Positions 56,130 through 63,777 of a stretch of DNA of 64,000 nt are shown piece by piece. The stretch is from contig NZ_BNCJ01000001.1 of assembly GCF_014656415.1 (NCBI RefSeq), positions 1-64,000 on the forward strand, given 5' to 3'. The notes below the pieces were generated by a model that worked only from the letters and a program-made list of their open reading frames with translations, searched no databases and was not told the origin of the DNA. The translations under genes were made by a program, and so were the position numbers. How positions within the stretch are numbered: position 1 is the first letter of the stretch; the number at the start of each line of letters is the position of its first letter. Source of the DNA: Seohaeicola zhoushanensis. GTDB lineage: Bacteria; Pseudomonadota; Alphaproteobacteria; Rhodobacterales; Rhodobacteraceae.

Positions 56130-56381
56130 TCAGTGCTGCGGCAGGAAGATCACGTTGGACGGTGCCTGGCTGATGTCGTTGACCAGGGCCATGGCCTGCC
56201 GGTATTGGCGCAGCTCTTCCGCCAGCTGCGGCAGGTTCTGGATGATCAGCACGAGGTCGCTTTCGGCCGTCGCTTCTTCTCGCTGAAGTGCGTGGCCCGC
56301 GGCGATGATCCGATCCAGAACAGGATCCGAGATCATGCCACCGCGGGCCTTCTCGACAGATATTGCCTGATTATTGCCCAT
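56130..56381 (-). CDS. Hypothetical protein, first gene of the leftward element operon
   Basis: 83 residues, helical and acidic (LVLIIQNLPQLAEELRQYR). ATG 56381 has TGAGG 7 bases upstream and is preferred to the in-frame ATG at 56393. Upstream on the minus strand lies TTGACA and, above it, an operator-like 15-mer shared with the repressor promoter region. Function unknown. Confidence 0.58.
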   Translation of the reverse strand: MGNNQAISVEKARGGMISDPVLDRIIAAGHALQREEATAESDLVLIIQNLPQLAEELRQYRQAMALVNDISQAPSNVIFLPQH

Positions 56382-56450
56382 CTTTTGCCTCATTGTTCTC
56401 TAGCAATGAGCGCACGTTACGAGTGGCTACCCGTGACTGTCAACACAGAT

Positions 56451-56465
56451 TTTGTGATTATCACC
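56451..56465 (-). promoter_or_regulatory. Candidate repressor operator OL
   Basis: Minus strand GGTGATAATCACAAA, containing the palindrome GTGATAATCAC. It differs only at the two central A/T bases from the site at 57381-57395. It sits upstream of a TTGACA that would serve the leftward operon. Confidence 0.6.
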
Positions 56466-56739
56466 TATTTGGTGATCGCGTGCGACGCATTCGCACAATA
56501 GCCCTGTCGGCCGCCCACCTCGCAAAAGGTTCGACAGCGAGCAAGATCAAAGCGATGGGCGCGACCACCCCAACGAACAGAGCCCCATAAAAAAGCTCCG
56601 ATCCGCGAAGTAGGGAAACGGGCCACACCATCGCTATGGTTAGTAAAGAGATCGAGACCATAGCCCTAGTGGCCCAACGGTCATATGCGACATCGTAAAT
56701 GCGCCGCTCTTCTGGCGTGAGGTCCCGTATCACGGCCAA
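56461..56739 (-). CDS. Two-helix membrane protein co-transcribed with the repressor
   Basis: 92 residues. Two membrane helices (about 27-45 and 52-70) are flanked by charged ends, RDLTPEERRIYD at the start and RMRRTRSPNR at the end. The start overlaps the repressor stop by 10 bases, so it would be made in the lysogenic state. Superinfection exclusion is a plausible inference from that position; no family is recognised. Confidence 0.6.
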   Translation of the reverse strand: MAVIRDLTPEERRIYDVAYDRWATRAMVSISLLTIAMVWPVSLLRGSELFYGALFVGVVAPIALILLAVEPFARWAADRAIVRMRRTRSPNR

Positions 56740-57344
56740 CGCCAGCAGGCAATCACCATGCCCCTAATCACGACATTTCGGCCATCGACGACGTCGACGC
56801 GCTGCTCCGTCGGATCGCCAGATGCGGATATCAGCACCGGCGGCTCGTAGCGCCGCAGCAACGTGGCATAGTCGCCATTGCGGCCATATTTATGAGCAAT
56901 TACAACATCTCCAGACCGAACAAGCTCACTGCGCGTGGCGTCGACCAACAGGAAATCTCCTGGCAGATAACCCGCCAGGGACAAGGCCAACCCCTTCACG
57001 CGCCACAGATTTAGTTCGGCGGAATTTTCGCCTAGCGCCCGCGCGATCGCCGCAAATTTCGCCGCTTCCGCTGGCCGGGGCACATACGGCGCCACGTCGC
57101 TTTCGGAATAGCTGGGCGCGAGCTGCTGGGCTTCTTCGTCCTCCAGAACGCCGGCGTGCGCCAATACATCAGCCAGGCTGACGCCAAGGATCTTGGCAAA
57201 ACCGCGCGCCTGGGCGTGGCTCATTGGCTGGCGCTCGGTGTAGATCCGGGACACTACGGAGCGATCTCTACCCAGTTCGCGCGCAATATCCTCGGCTGTG
57301 ACGCCGGCTTTTTTCTGTTGATCCTTAAACCACTTAGCGTCCAT
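56730..57344 (-). CDS. CI-like repressor, HTH-S24 type
   Basis: 204 residues: N-terminal HTH (about 5-60, TAEDIARELGRDRSVVSRIY) and a C-terminal S24/LexA-like domain with YLPGDFLLVD and GDVVIAHKYG. A serine is present near the expected nucleophile (ALSLAGYLPGD) but without the usual GDSM context, and the catalytic lysine is not obvious, so self-cleavage is uncertain. ATG 57344 is chosen; an ATG at 57392 would run through the operator. Divergent from the Cro-like gene. Confidence 0.85.
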   Translation of the reverse strand: MDAKWFKDQQKKAGVTAEDIARELGRDRSVVSRIYTERQPMSHAQARGFAKILGVSLADVLAHAGVLEDEEAQQLAPSYSESDVAPYVPRPAEAAKFAAIARALGENSAELNLWRVKGLALSLAGYLPGDFLLVDATRSELVRSGDVVIAHKYGRNGDYATLLRRYEPPVLISASGDPTEQRVDVVDGRNVVIRGMVIACWRWP

Positions 57345-57380
57345 CTTCGCAAAGTAGGCACCCGCGACTACTAATTTCAG

Positions 57381-57395
57381 GGTGATTTTCACAAA
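57381..57395 (+). promoter_or_regulatory. Candidate repressor operator between cI-like and cro-like genes
   Basis: GGTGATTTTCACAAA, matching 13 of 15 bases with the site at 56451-56465. It lies 37 bp upstream of the repressor start and 45 bp upstream of the cro-like start, where both promoters must sit. Confidence 0.6.
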
Positions 57396-57439
57396 TTTTG
57401 CATTGCCAAATCAGGCGGCCACACTCTAGATGTTGCGTC

Positions 57440-57715
57440 ATGAGTAGCCACCTGACACCACTTGAAGTATGTGAACGCCTGATTGCCCCGGCCAAGGCGC
57501 TGGGTCCAATTCTGGGCTACAAGGAGAAGGCCGCCTATGCTTGGCGGCAGGGCTCCAAGTGGCGCGATGCTGGCGACATGCCTCCCGACGCCAACCGCCG
57601 AGCGCTCGCTTATGCCAGGGCTCGTGGCATCCCTCTCACGGCCGATCACCTGATCCACGGCGCCGAGCGATCCGAAATCGACGCTCTGCTCGCCGAGAAG
57701 GTCGCGGCCGAATGA
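57440..57715 (+). CDS. Cro-like/YdaS-type regulator
   Basis: 91 residues with LTPLEVCERLIAPAKALGPI and ILGYKEKAAYAWRQGSKWRDAGDMP, the pattern of small phage Cro/YdaS HTH proteins. It is divergent from the repressor and first of the rightward operon. ATG 57440 was chosen because the upstream extension is in the promoter region. Exact family is uncertain. Confidence 0.7.
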   Translation: MSSHLTPLEVCERLIAPAKALGPILGYKEKAAYAWRQGSKWRDAGDMPPDANRRALAYARARGIPLTADHLIHGAERSEIDALLAEKVAAE

Positions 57716-58040
57716 ATTACTGCCGGCCTCATATCGCGGTCCGCCCGATGTGGGGCCTTGCCTCGCCCGCCGGTTCACTCCCTGTTGACGGCCGGGCAAC
57801 TCAGCGGACGGTTCGCCTTCCCTCTTCCTCCCCGAGGGCGACCGTCCGCCATTTCTCTTCCGATCAGCCTGCACGAGTAGTCACCCCCCCAGGTAGTGGC
57901 AGGCTGTCCCGTGGTGCGGTGGGGCAGCAGCACCGCACCACGGGCGAAATGTCCTCCCGCGTCGATCTGCCAATTAGCGCGGTTGCAGGACCCCTGCCGG
58001 GCGGCGTCGGGACACGCCGCCCGGCGGCGGGGAGGTCGCA
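57716..58040 (+). other. 325-bp structured gap with three strong hairpins
   Basis: Hairpin 1: GCGGACGGT (57804-57812) with ACCGTCCGC (57841-57849), extended by CGCC/GGCG around a one-base bulge. Hairpin 2: CCCGTGGTGCGGTG (57908-57921) with CACCGCACCACGGG (57931-57944), 14 perfect pairs. Hairpin 3: CCGGGCGGCGT (57997-58007) with ACGCCGCCCGG (58014-58024), 11 perfect pairs. None is followed by a U tract. An open frame (57712-58044) crosses the region but looks non-coding. Confidence 0.7.
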
Positions 58041-58331
58041 ATGACCTATGACCAGATCGTGGCCGTGAAATTCGACGCCTTCGCCGTCGCGATGCAGGCC
58101 AAGGCCGGCGGGCTGCAGCAGCTCGACATCGACGCCCTGGTGACGAAGTCGGAGCAGCTGCTGGGCAGCGCGCACCGCCTGTCCCTGGCGATCACCCATT
58201 TCGCGACGATGTGGGACGTGGCGCAGTCGGATCCCCAGCGCGTGTCCCTGGGCGACGAGCTGCTGACCTTCGTCCAGGCGCTGAACATGCCGGAACCGCC
58301 CGGCCAGGACCGGAGGGATCTGCATGGATGA
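58041..58331 (+). CDS. Hypothetical protein
   Basis: 96 residues, helical (FDAFAVAMQAKAGGLQQLDI). No recognised domain. It opens the replication operon after the structured gap; the next gene begins 8 bases before its stop. Confidence 0.6.
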   Translation: MTYDQIVAVKFDAFAVAMQAKAGGLQQLDIDALVTKSEQLLGSAHRLSLAITHFATMWDVAQSDPQRVSLGDELLTFVQALNMPEPPGQDRRDLHG

Positions 58332-58650
58332 ACAACGGCTCACCCTTCACGATCACGAGCTGGCTGCCGTGCTGACCGCCGTGGTGACCGAGCGCGCGCC
58401 GCGCGCCGATCGTGAAGCCTACATGCTTGATCGGCTGCGCCGCGCGGCATCGAACGCCAACGCCGAGAACCGCCGCGTGCGCCCGATGATCGACGCCGCG
58501 GCGCTGTTCGGCAGCGTGCGCGACAGCAACGACCGCTGCGCCGCCCATCTGCGCGCCTCGGCAGCTGTCTGCGATTTCTTCTACTGGCGCAGCCTGATCA
58601 TCATGGACGAGATCACCGCCCGCCAGTCGCAAAACAGGGGGGCTGCGTGA
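58324..58650 (+). CDS. Hypothetical protein
   Basis: 108 residues, helical and arginine-rich (EAYMLDRLRRAASNANAENR). No recognised domain. It overlaps the preceding gene by 8 bases and ends 4 bases before the primase-like gene, so it is likely in the same transcript. Confidence 0.6.
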   Translation: MDEQRLTLHDHELAAVLTAVVTERAPRADREAYMLDRLRRAASNANAENRRVRPMIDAAALFGSVRDSNDRCAAHLRASAAVCDFFYWRSLIIMDEITARQSQNRGAA

Positions 58651-58654
58651 ACGA

Positions 58655-59800
58655 ATGGCCACCCAACAAGACTATTCGGTGCAGCAGATCAAGGAACTGC
58701 TGCTGAGGGAAAAATTCGCGTACCTGCTGGATAGGTTCGCGCCATCCGCCAACGGCAGCCATACCGATCATCAGGGCCGCTACTTCACCCTCAATCCTGG
58801 ACGCCAGGACCGGAACGTCGGCAGCTTCTATGTCAACACGCGGGAACCGCGCCTCGGCTACTGGCAGGACTTCGCGACCGGCGAACATGGCGACATCATC
58901 GACCTGATCGCGCTCTTTCGGCGCTGTTCCAACGCCGAGGCAATCCGCGAGGCGCGCGAGATCCTCGGCCTTGAGCGCGAGACCGAAGCCGATCGGAAGA
59001 AACGCCAGGACGACGCCGACCGCTTCGCAGCTCAGAGGAAGGCGGATCAGGAGCGCGCCCAGGCTGATCTCGCCGAGCGCAGCCGCCGCGCGGTCGGTCT
59101 CTGGCATCATTCGGTGCCCGAGCTGCGCGGCACGCCGGTCCACCGCTACCTGCAGGACGTCCGCAAGGTCGACCTGGACCGTCTGCGTCGCCAGCCTGGC
59201 GCCCTGCGATATCGGCCGGACTGCCGCTACTACCACGTCGACCAGGAAACCGGCGAAGTGACCGAGGGCGAATTCCCGGCGATGGTCGCGCTGATCCAGA
59301 ACCTGGCGGGCGAGCCCGTCGGCGTGCATCGAACCTACCTGGCACAGGATCCGGCCGGCCGCTGGAACAAGGCGCCGGTGCCCAAGGCCAAGCTGACGCT
59401 CGGTCCCTGGGCGGGCGGTCATATCTCGATCTGGAAGGGCATCGGCCCCAGAGGCGGCAAGCCCTGCGCGCTGAAGGATGTCCCGCCAGGCACCCACCTC
59501 TACATCACCGAGGGGATCGAGGACGCCATGAGCGTGGTCGACCTGATCCCCGAGGCCCGCGTGATCTGCGCCATCAGCCTGTCGAACCTCGGCCAGGTCG
59601 AGCTGCCCGACGCGATCGACAGCATCACCCTGGTGGCTGATCGGGACAGCAACGAGGACGCGCGCAAGGCGCTGATCCGCGCGATCGCCAGGCACCAGGA
59701 CAAGGGCCGCACCGTGCGCGTCTTCCAGAACGACTGGGGCGGCAAGGACCTGAACGACGCGCTGCGCGCGGCGCGGGAAGACGAGGGAGGCGAGGCATGA
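58655..59800 (+). CDS. Toprim-domain primase-like protein
   Basis: 381 residues. The C-terminal half is a Toprim domain: conserved Glu in LYITEGIEDAMS and the DxD in ADRDSNED. The N-terminal ~90 residues (GRYFTLNPGRQDR, GSFYVN, GYWQDFATGEHGDIID) look like a degenerate DnaG zinc-binding domain without the zinc cysteines. Between them is a charged coiled coil (about 105-145). It probably primes element DNA synthesis together with the large ATPase three genes downstream. Confidence 0.85.
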   Translation: MATQQDYSVQQIKELLLREKFAYLLDRFAPSANGSHTDHQGRYFTLNPGRQDRNVGSFYVNTREPRLGYWQDFATGEHGDIIDLIALFRRCSNAEAIREAREILGLERETEADRKKRQDDADRFAAQRKADQERAQADLAERSRRAVGLWHHSVPELRGTPVHRYLQDVRKVDLDRLRRQPGALRYRPDCRYYHVDQETGEVTEGEFPAMVALIQNLAGEPVGVHRTYLAQDPAGRWNKAPVPKAKLTLGPWAGGHISIWKGIGPRGGKPCALKDVPPGTHLYITEGIEDAMSVVDLIPEARVICAISLSNLGQVELPDAIDSITLVADRDSNEDARKALIRAIARHQDKGRTVRVFQNDWGGKDLNDALRAAREDEGGEA

Positions 59801-60120
59801 GCGGCAACGGCTACGGCACCTACCGGACCAGCAGATACGATGACATGCGCGCCTATGACGCGCTGCCACCTGAAGCAAGGGCAATGCTGCGAACGGCAGT
59901 GGGAAGCTGGGCCGCAGAGAGTATCGGCGAGAACCTTATGCAGCTGACCGGCCGGCTCGGGCTGAGCATGCTCCAGGCCGTTGCGATCAGTGCTGAGAAT
60001 ATTCGGAACAGAGAAGCAGAGGACACTTATCGCCACTACGGACCCAGCCATCCCGAAGCCGACAATCACGGCCGTCGCCTTAAACCTGCTCCTTCCGCCA
60101 ACTGGGGGACCGCCCGATGA
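59797..60120 (+). CDS. Hypothetical protein with YDALPPEAR motif
   Basis: 107 residues. The segment RYDDMRAYDALPPEARAMLR resembles a family of small alphaproteobacterial phage-associated proteins, which I cannot name with confidence. Helical middle, basic tail. Coupled on both sides by 4-base overlaps between the primase-like and helicase-like genes. Confidence 0.6.
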   Translation: MSGNGYGTYRTSRYDDMRAYDALPPEARAMLRTAVGSWAAESIGENLMQLTGRLGLSMLQAVAISAENIRNREAEDTYRHYGPSHPEADNHGRRLKPAPSANWGTAR

Positions 60121-60434
60121 CCGACGATGAATTCGGCCCCTGGATCGAGCATGACGGGGGCACAGGGCCGCACGTCAACGCTGAAATTGAGATCGTTTGC
60201 GATATGTCGTCCGGCGGGAAAAGGCCAGGGCCCCTTGAGAAAACCTGCTCTACATCTCCGTGGTGGATGTGGCGCTGGCGTAAGGTTCGCACCGGCTGGT
60301 TCAAATCTGAACTTCGACGGGTATGTGACGACCCGGAATTTGCCCCCATCATCCGCTACCGCATCCGCAAGCCCCGCGCCCTACGCGATCTCATCGAGCT
60401 GATCGCGAACCTCCCCGAGAGCGTCGACGCATGA
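60117..60434 (+). CDS. Hypothetical protein
   Basis: 105 residues, tryptophan-rich centre (SPWWMWRWRKVRTGWFK) and a basic C-terminal third. Its base composition is less GC-rich than its neighbours. No recognised family. Coupled on both sides by 4-base overlaps. Confidence 0.55.
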   Translation: MTDDEFGPWIEHDGGTGPHVNAEIEIVCDMSSGGKRPGPLEKTCSTSPWWMWRWRKVRTGWFKSELRRVCDDPEFAPIIRYRIRKPRALRDLIELIANLPESVDA

Positions 60435-62509
60435 CCGACCAGCCCAGCGAAGATCCGATGGCCTGGCTGGACGATCCGTCCCTGAGCCTCGCCCCATCTG
60501 CGCGGACGCCGCGAAAGAAGCCGGCGCGCCCCAAGCCTCCGTCCGAAGACGAGTTGCGCAAGGCGCTGAAGGACGCCCCCGAGGCCGCGAAAGTGAAACC
60601 CAAAGCAAAAGGAAAGGGCCATGACGATGGAACTAAGAGAAGAACAGGCGATGCCCCCGGCAGTTCGGGCGATGATCGCGGGGCGAAGGGCAAAGGCCGA
60701 GGTTCATCCGGTGGTGGAGGCGATCGTCCGCCAGCAGGTCGAGCCCGTGGTGAGATCTTTGAGAACTGCCCGGTCACGCCTCTTGGGGTCAACGGCGATC
60801 TCTGCTTCTACCTGGACGTCCTAGGACAGCTGCGCTCGATCAAGAAGCACGAGGCGCAGATGATCCAGAGCCTCTTCGGCCGGGACATTCCGCGCCTCTG
60901 CCATGCCTTCCCCCAGTGGCGGCAGACACCTTCGGGCGGTTTCGAGCGTGTGCCGAACCGCTTCGACCAGACATCGGCGAGCCTGGTGATGTTCCAGGCG
61001 GTCAGCGAATGCGGGGTCTTCAACCCCGACAATGCCGTCCGCGGCGTCGGCGCCTGGACCGACGACGAGGGCGCCCTGGTCTATCACATGGGCGACCAGG
61101 TGCTGGTCGATGGCAAGGCGCACAAGCCTGGTCGCGTCGGCAGCCGGATCTATCCCGCTGCCGCGCCCATCCCGCACCCTGCGCCCACCGCAGAAGCCCC
61201 AGATCCCGTTCCCGAGCTGCTGCGCGTCCTGCGCACCTGGAACTGGACCAACCCCGAGATCCACCCGACCGTCGCCCTGGGCATGATCTGCGTCCAGATG
61301 CTCTGCGGCGCCCTCGACTGGCGTCCGGTCTTCTGGCTGCTGGCGCCGGCCGCGAGCGGCAAGAGCGAATTCCAGAAGCTGCTGAAGCTTATCCATGGCG
61401 ATGACGGCCTGGTGCAGTCCAACGACGCCACCGAGCGTGGCATCACCTCGAAGCTGAAGCACTCCAGCCTGCCGGTCTCCCTGGACGAGCTCGAACCCGG
61501 CGACGAGCGTTCGACCAAGGAGCGCGACATCATCAAGCTCGCCCGCGTCGCCGCATCCGGTGGCGAATGGTTCCGCGGCTCGGCCGACCAGTCGAGTGTC
61601 GGCGGCAAGGTCTATTCCTCCTTCCTGTTCAGCTCGATCCTGATCCCTGGCGTGATGAAGAGCCAGGACGTGCAGCGCCTGATCCGCCTGGAGATGAAGC
61701 CGCTGAAGGAGGGCGCTGCCAAACTCGCCCTGGTCCCGAAGGACTGGCGATCACGCGGCGCGATCCTGAAGCGGCTGCTGATAGACCGCTGGCACAGCTG
61801 GCCAGCACGCATGGCTGTCTGGCGCCACGCCCTGGAGAAGGCCGGCGTGCGCGGCCGTGACGCCGACAACTGGGGCACCGTGCTGGCCATGGCCGACATG
61901 GCGAGCCACGATGAGCTGCCGAACGAAGACGACGCGGCCGAGCTGGCGCACAAGGTGTCCTTCCTGGCAGCTGCAGGACGCGAAGAGACGATGAACGACA
62001 GCGAGGCGCTGCTGCTCCACCTGATGGGCCAGATCCTCGATCCTTACCGCAAGGGCGAGCTCCACACGATCGCGCAGTGGGTCCAGGCGGCCGCTGGCCT
62101 GCCAGGCGCACCGACGAACCTGGTAGACGAGGCCACCGCCACCGATCGCGAGCGCTGCGAGAAGGTCAACGCCAAGCTCGCCAAGTTCGGCCTGCGCGTC
62201 TACGGCACCAAGGACAAGGCGCAGCTGTTCATCGCCAACAAGAAGATCCCGGCCCTCAACGAGCTCTTCAAGGGCACCGAGTGGCATGGCGGTGTCTGGC
62301 AGCAATCGACCAGCCGGATACCTGGTGCAGAGCCCGTCCCCCAACCCCGCACGCTGGCCGGAATTCAGACGCGCGGCTACCTGGTGCCATTCGCCTCCAT
62401 TCCCGGCCTGATGTCCTTCCCGATGGATCGGGACGACCGCGCGCCCACAACGCCGCAGACGAGCCCTGGCGCTGCTGATGACGGCTCCAGCATCGACGAA
62501 TGGGGATGA
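60431..62509 (+). CDS. Large P-loop ATPase, putative replicative helicase
   Basis: 692 residues. A Lys/Pro-rich disordered N-terminus (about 20-105) is followed by an ATPase domain with Walker A APAASGKSEF and a Walker B-like VSLDELEPG; GITSKLKHSS lies between. The layout fits DUF927/D5-like phage replicative helicases. With the Toprim protein it forms the replication module of the element; the repeat array just downstream is its likely substrate. The exact helicase superfamily is not certain. Confidence 0.78.
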   Translation: MTDQPSEDPMAWLDDPSLSLAPSARTPRKKPARPKPPSEDELRKALKDAPEAAKVKPKAKGKGHDDGTKRRTGDAPGSSGDDRGAKGKGRGSSGGGGDRPPAGRARGEIFENCPVTPLGVNGDLCFYLDVLGQLRSIKKHEAQMIQSLFGRDIPRLCHAFPQWRQTPSGGFERVPNRFDQTSASLVMFQAVSECGVFNPDNAVRGVGAWTDDEGALVYHMGDQVLVDGKAHKPGRVGSRIYPAAAPIPHPAPTAEAPDPVPELLRVLRTWNWTNPEIHPTVALGMICVQMLCGALDWRPVFWLLAPAASGKSEFQKLLKLIHGDDGLVQSNDATERGITSKLKHSSLPVSLDELEPGDERSTKERDIIKLARVAASGGEWFRGSADQSSVGGKVYSSFLFSSILIPGVMKSQDVQRLIRLEMKPLKEGAAKLALVPKDWRSRGAILKRLLIDRWHSWPARMAVWRHALEKAGVRGRDADNWGTVLAMADMASHDELPNEDDAAELAHKVSFLAAAGREETMNDSEALLLHLMGQILDPYRKGELHTIAQWVQAAAGLPGAPTNLVDEATATDRERCEKVNAKLAKFGLRVYGTKDKAQLFIANKKIPALNELFKGTEWHGGVWQQSTSRIPGAEPVPQPRTLAGIQTRGYLVPFASIPGLMSFPMDRDDRAPTTPQTSPGAADDGSSIDEWG

Positions 62510-62949
62510 CCATGGGACAATCTCGTAACCCGCTGAAATCGCGCCAGTCTTTCCGCTTCTCCCCGACCCGTGGCCATGCCATTATTGACGCGCGGCTCGG
62601 GCTCCAGATCATGGGTCAGGGCCACAACGCCACAACGGCACGAAATTCAACCGTTGTGGCCACCGTTGTGGGCAAAAGTCCTTTGCTCTCAACAGGTTGC
62701 CCACCTCCCACAACGCCACAACGGCAATACAGCGTTTCCTCACGTATACGCGTATGCCCGCGCCTGCGCGCACGTGAGAAAACCGCATTTCTCCGTTGTG
62801 CCGTTGTGGTTACTACCTATCATATTGATAAGGTTAGAGAAAAAGCCACAACGGTGCCCACAACGGCAGGGTTTTCGACCGTTGTGGCCGTTGTGGGATG
62901 CGCTAAGCCATTGATCCGCAATAATAAAGGCGGTTTCCGGCATGGCTGA
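62506..62949 (+). CDS. Doubtful open frame across the repeat array
   Basis: 147 codons starting with a 4-base overlap on the helicase gene (TMGQSRNPLKSRQ). The first ~45 residues could be coding, but the rest is dictated by the CACAACG repeats (NATTARNSTVVATVV, STVVAVV) and has no protein-like pattern. A short peptide, or no protein at all, is more likely. Confidence 0.2.
   Translation: MTMGQSRNPLKSRQSFRFSPTRGHAIIDARLGLQIMGQGHNATTARNSTVVATVVGKSPLLSTGCPPPTTPQRQYSVSSRIRVCPRLRAREKTAFLRCAVVVTTYHIDKVREKATTVPTTAGFSTVVAVVGCAKPLIRNNKGGFRHG
62621..62897. repeat. Array of 12 CACAACG heptamers in alternating pairs; candidate origin or packaging site
   Basis: Forward copies start at 62623, 62631, 62709, 62717, 62847 and 62859; reverse copies (CGTTGTG) start at 62652, 62664, 62794, 62802, 62880 and 62889. 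The order is two forward, two reverse, three times, giving three large dyads. The middle dyad encloses another inverted repeat (CTCACGT 62739-62745, ACGTGAG 62772-62778) and the palindrome ATACGCGTAT (62746-62755). An AT-rich stretch lies at 62809-62845. Position after the helicase gene fits an origin; position before the terminase-like gene also fits a pac/cos region. Confidence 0.85.
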
Positions 62950-63580
62950 AGCGCGAAACAGCTTCCAGACGCTAGCCGCCGAGGCCGCCAAGCGGCTCGA
63001 CCAGGCACGGCAGAACAGCGAGCAGCTGTCCTTCCTGGCAGACGAGGCTGGCCGGACGCCCGACGAGGTCGGCACCGGCAAGCCCGGCCGTCCGAAGGGC
63101 GCCCTGGGCAAGGGATCGAGCCAGCTGCGCGAGTGGCTGGCGGCGCGCGGCTACCGGATGCCCGAGGACGTGCTGGCTGAGATGGCCGGCCTGGCGAGCG
63201 GCGAGACCGCGATGCTGACCGCGATGCGCGAGGCCGACGAGCTGCTGACCTGGGCGTTCGCCGATGCGAAGGACAGCGACGGAGGCCGTCCAGCGCCCAC
63301 ACCGCTGCAGCGGCTGTCCATGTTCAGCCAGCTCTACGCCATGAAGCTGCGCGCGGCCGAGGCTCTGCTGCCCTACGGCACGCCGAAGGCCTCGCCCGAT
63401 GTCAGCGTGCAGCAGAACGTCCAGATCGTCATGCCGAGCCAGCCGAGCCGGCAGGATCCTGGTCGATCGGCCCGCGACGTGACGCCGAAACCGGCTCGGA
63501 TCGCCGGTCGGATGATGCCCGCCGACGTCGCCCATGAAATCAAGCAAAATCAGCAGGTTAGCGAGGACGAAAGCGAATGA
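62942..63580 (+). CDS. Putative small terminase-like protein
   Basis: 212 residues. A coiled N-terminus (AAEAAKRLDQARQNSEQL), then GRPKGALGKGSSQLREWLAA, which looks like the DNA-binding start of phage terminase small subunit-like proteins, then a helical core and a flexible C-terminus. Its place at the end of the replication module fits the beginning of a DNA-packaging module. Assignment is tentative. Confidence 0.5.
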   Translation: MAEARNSFQTLAAEAAKRLDQARQNSEQLSFLADEAGRTPDEVGTGKPGRPKGALGKGSSQLREWLAARGYRMPEDVLAEMAGLASGETAMLTAMREADELLTWAFADAKDSDGGRPAPTPLQRLSMFSQLYAMKLRAAEALLPYGTPKASPDVSVQQNVQIVMPSQPSRQDPGRSARDVTPKPARIAGRMMPADVAHEIKQNQQVSEDESE

Positions 63581-63777
63581 TCGGACGCAGTTTGTCGGAC
63601 GCAACCGCCAAGGCACTGAAATCGCAGGGGAAAATCGCCCTCGCCCGACTGATCGAAAATCACTCGGGCGAGGCCCGCCGCGACCGCCGGACCCCCCTGG
63701 GGGGGGCCTCGGCCTCTTGGTTCCTGCCCCTGGCTCCGACCCCATGCACCTTTTCGGCCCCGGAGGTTCGCCAATGA
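63577..63777 (+). CDS. Small hypothetical protein
   Basis: 66 residues. The first half (SDATAKALKSQGKIALARLIE) looks coding; the second half is low complexity (LGGASASWFLPLAPTP). Both ends overlap neighbours by 4 bases, which supports its reality. Confidence 0.45.
   Translation: MIGRSLSDATAKALKSQGKIALARLIENHSGEARRDRRTPLGGASASWFLPLAPTPCTFSAPEVRQ

Noticed and set aside
57345-57392. Extension of the repressor to ATG 57392
   Set aside because: The extra 16 codons overlap the operator-like site and lack similarity to repressor N-termini; ATG 57344 is followed at once by the HTH domain.
57908-57944. Rho-independent terminator for the cro-like gene
   Set aside because: The 14-bp stem is strong but is followed by CGAAATGTCC, not a U tract, on both strands.
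62621-62897. CRISPR array
   Set aside because: The repeats are 7 bases long in alternating orientation with no unique spacers of constant length, and there are no cas genes.
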